Positions 6,811-8,350 of a stretch of DNA of 8,350 nucleotides are shown here, one piece after another (position 1 is the stretch's first letter; each line of letters starts with the position of its first letter). Both the position numbers and the translations under genes were made by a program. Source of the stretch: an uncultured Sediminibacterium sp. (lineage in GTDB: Bacteria; Bacteroidota; Bacteroidia; Chitinophagales; Chitinophagaceae); NCBI GenBank assembly GCA_937907555.1, contig CALEST010000181.1:1-8350 (forward strand). The letters run 5' to 3'. The notes below the pieces were generated by a model that searched no databases, was not told where the DNA came from, and saw only the letters and a program-made list of their open reading frames with translations.

Positions 6811-6983
6811 ATAACTATATTTCGTGTTGAAGTTAGGTGTTTTGTTAAATCGGTATCAACCCTGTTCAAATACTGTGCAAAGCTTTATCTATGGCATTTT
6901 GACATACCTCATGAATTACCGTTAAAACACGGTTGCAAAGGTCGTTCATTTTAGATAAGTTCAGTAACGTTATTTGTTAAGAT
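6811..6983. promoter_or_regulatory. Divergent intergenic region between the clp operon and the patatin-like gene
   Basis: This 173-bp non-coding gap must hold the promoter of the clp operon (leftward) and probably that of the patatin-like gene (rightward). Weak candidates can be seen. Rightward, TTG (6933-6935) and TAGATAAG (6952-6959) are 16 bp apart. Leftward, the minus-strand reading of 6878-6885 is AAGCTTTG, one mismatch from TAnnTTTG. Neither is strong, and no clear operator or heat-shock inverted repeat (CIRCE type) is visible. Confidence 0.35.
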
Positions 6984-8350
6984 ATGCAAAACGAGCCTTT
7001 TCAACTGGGGATCTGTATGGCAGGGGCCGTTTCGGCCGGCGCATATACCGCAGGTGTGCTCGATTGTTTGATGGAAGCATTGGAAGGGTAAGAAAAAAAA
7101 CGCGGTCAGGCAGGGATTCACACGCACAGGGTAAGCATTTCGGTAGTAGGAGGAGCTTCTGCAGGAGGGATGACGGGGCTGTTAGCAGAAGCTGCTATTC
7201 AGCAACCCGCAGCAAAAATTTTGTATAAAAGCTGGGTAGAAATGGAAGCAGATTCCATGGCTCCTTTCTTGCTGGATACCGATGATATTGCTGCTTCTCA
7301 ATCGCTTTCTTCCCTGCTCAACGGAAGTTTTATTGAGCGTTTAAGTAATCGGGCCATTGCCGCTGCCGGCAATCCCACCAATGCTTTGCCCGCATATATG
7401 GATCCGGCTATGAAATTATTTGCCACAATGACCAATCTGGCAGGATATCCCTATAATATTTCCTTTCAATCCGATTTGCAAAAAACAATTCACCAGATGT
7501 CGGTTCATCACGATTTTGCCTGTTTTCAATTGGCAGGTTCGCAGTTGACAGCATCCCTGCCTGGAAAAGATGCTGCTCAGCTAACCGACCCTGGCTGGAT
7601 CCCTTTGAATTTATGCAAGGGAATCAATGCCAATTTGTTGCAACAGGCCATATTGGCTACCAGTGCGTTCCCCCTGGTATTGAAACCAGTACTATTTAAG
7701 CGACCCCGGAAATTTATTCAGGAAAATCCTTGGCTGAATCAGCAGGGTTTGCTGCTGGATAGTGCTGCAGATCATGTATCCTTACAGGTTGACGGGGGGC
7801 TGATGAACAATGAACCTTTTGAAAAAGTGCGTGAACTGCTGCAAGAAAAAGCAGGAGGCTTTGCTTCCCGCAGTGTTTCGAAGGATTCATTTTCTTCTTT
7901 TACCAATACGGTACTCATGATTGACCCTTTCCCGGAATCAACTGGTTTTAAGGAAACGGATTCAGGTACTGTTACAGGGGTAGCAAAACAAATCCTGTTT
8001 GCCATGATGCACCAGATGAAATCGAAACCCCTGCCCATTGCAGATATGATGAATAAGGAAAAAGCCGGACAATTTTTAATTGCACCGGTTCGGTACCAGG
8101 GTAGTCCGAAGGAAAGAATAGAGGGGGCAAGGGCCATTGCAAGTGGTTCGCTGCAGGGTTTTGGCGGTTTCCTGCGTAAAAGTTTCAGGGAGCACGATTA
8201 TGCGCTGGGCCAGTACAATTGTCTTCGGTTTCTCCAAAATCATTTTACCGTTCCACTAAAGCAATTCCATCAACATCCATTGTTTTCTAAAGGATATGCA
8301 GAAATAGATTTGCAGTCTTTTCTATGTGAGAAAAAAGAAAGCGTACAAAT
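6984..8350 (+). pseudogene. Patatin-like phospholipase interrupted by in-frame TAA at codon 36; 3' end off-window
   Basis: The ATG at 6984 is the first possible start, since an in-frame TAA lies at 6978. The first 35 codons encode a glycine-rich segment containing GICMAGAVSAGAYTAGVLD, the oxyanion-hole region of this patatin subfamily. TAA at 7089-7091 then stops the frame. The same frame resumes at once (EKKRGQAGIHTHRVSISVV) and stays open for 420 codons to the window edge. Counting through the stop, the nucleophile elbow GASAG is at 57-61 (S59) and the dyad Asp is D270 in VDGG. Patatin-like enzymes are Ser-Asp lipid acyl hydrolases. The stop separates the oxyanion loop from the nucleophile. 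The next in-frame ATG (7170) lies beyond S59, so restart there gives no active enzyme. Recent pseudogenisation, readthrough or a base-calling error are all possible. No signal peptide is seen. Confidence 0.82.

Noticed and set aside
6918..6933. ACCGT / ACGGT inverted repeat in the divergent intergenic region
   Set aside because: Only 5 bp of stem with a 6-nt loop; too weak to call as an operator or terminator.
7093..7100. A8 homopolymer as a frameshift or slippage site explaining the patatin interruption
   Set aside because: The patatin reading frame is identical before the TAA and after the A-run, so no frame change is needed.
6974..7228. Alternative plus-strand frame overlapping the start of the patatin-like gene
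   Set aside because: Its product is Arg-rich and low in complexity, while the frame from 6984 gives clear patatin motifs on both sides of the stop codon.

Overview
The window looks like chromosomal DNA of a Bacteroidota bacterium, probably of the Chitinophagaceae or a close relative. This placement is inferred from four things: start codons without Shine-Dalgarno sequences, a TAnnTTTG-type promoter element, a TPR-transmembrane-histidine kinase and a ComEA-like triple helix-hairpin-helix protein of types common in that phylum, and moderately AT-rich DNA. No mobile element, CRISPR array, tRNA or rRNA is visible, and most of the content is core cell machinery.

Layout. (1) Bases 2-727 (+): the 3' part of a helix-hairpin-helix protein that runs in from outside the window. 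(2) Bases 728-870: a compact control region with a TAGATTTG promoter element, a 24-bp imperfect palindrome that looks like a TetR-family operator, and a strong GC-rich hairpin. It precedes an acyl-CoA dehydrogenase gene (871-2010, +), which ends in a clear intrinsic terminator. (3) Bases 2139-4034 (+): a membrane sensor histidine kinase with periplasmic TPR repeats and no partner regulator nearby. (4) Bases 4035-6810 (-): an apparent operon, read right to left, of clpP (copy 1), clpP (copy 2), clpX and a 53-aa orphan protein. Its gaps are 20, 4 and 19 bp. The last stop codon directly abuts the stop codon of the converging kinase gene. (5) Bases 6811-6983: a divergent intergenic region. (6) Bases 6984 to the window end (+): a patatin-like lipase gene with an in-frame TAA at codon 36. 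The rest of its frame is open to the edge.

How the parts work together. ClpX unfolds tagged proteins and feeds them to the ClpP chamber. The two ClpP copies both keep the Ser-His-Asp triad but differ where they would touch ClpX. Copy 1 keeps the axial-loop N-terminus but has polar substitutions in the ATPase-docking pocket. Copy 2 keeps an aromatic/hydrophobic pocket but has an acidic N-terminus in place of the loop. This suggests an asymmetric mixed ClpP1-ClpP2 particle. The acyl-CoA dehydrogenase is probably a fatty-acid beta-oxidation enzyme under repressor control.

The items most worth checking are the ClpP specialisation, the unrecognised small gene behind clpX, the premature stop in the patatin gene, the operator and hairpin upstream of the dehydrogenase, and the zero-gap convergent junction.
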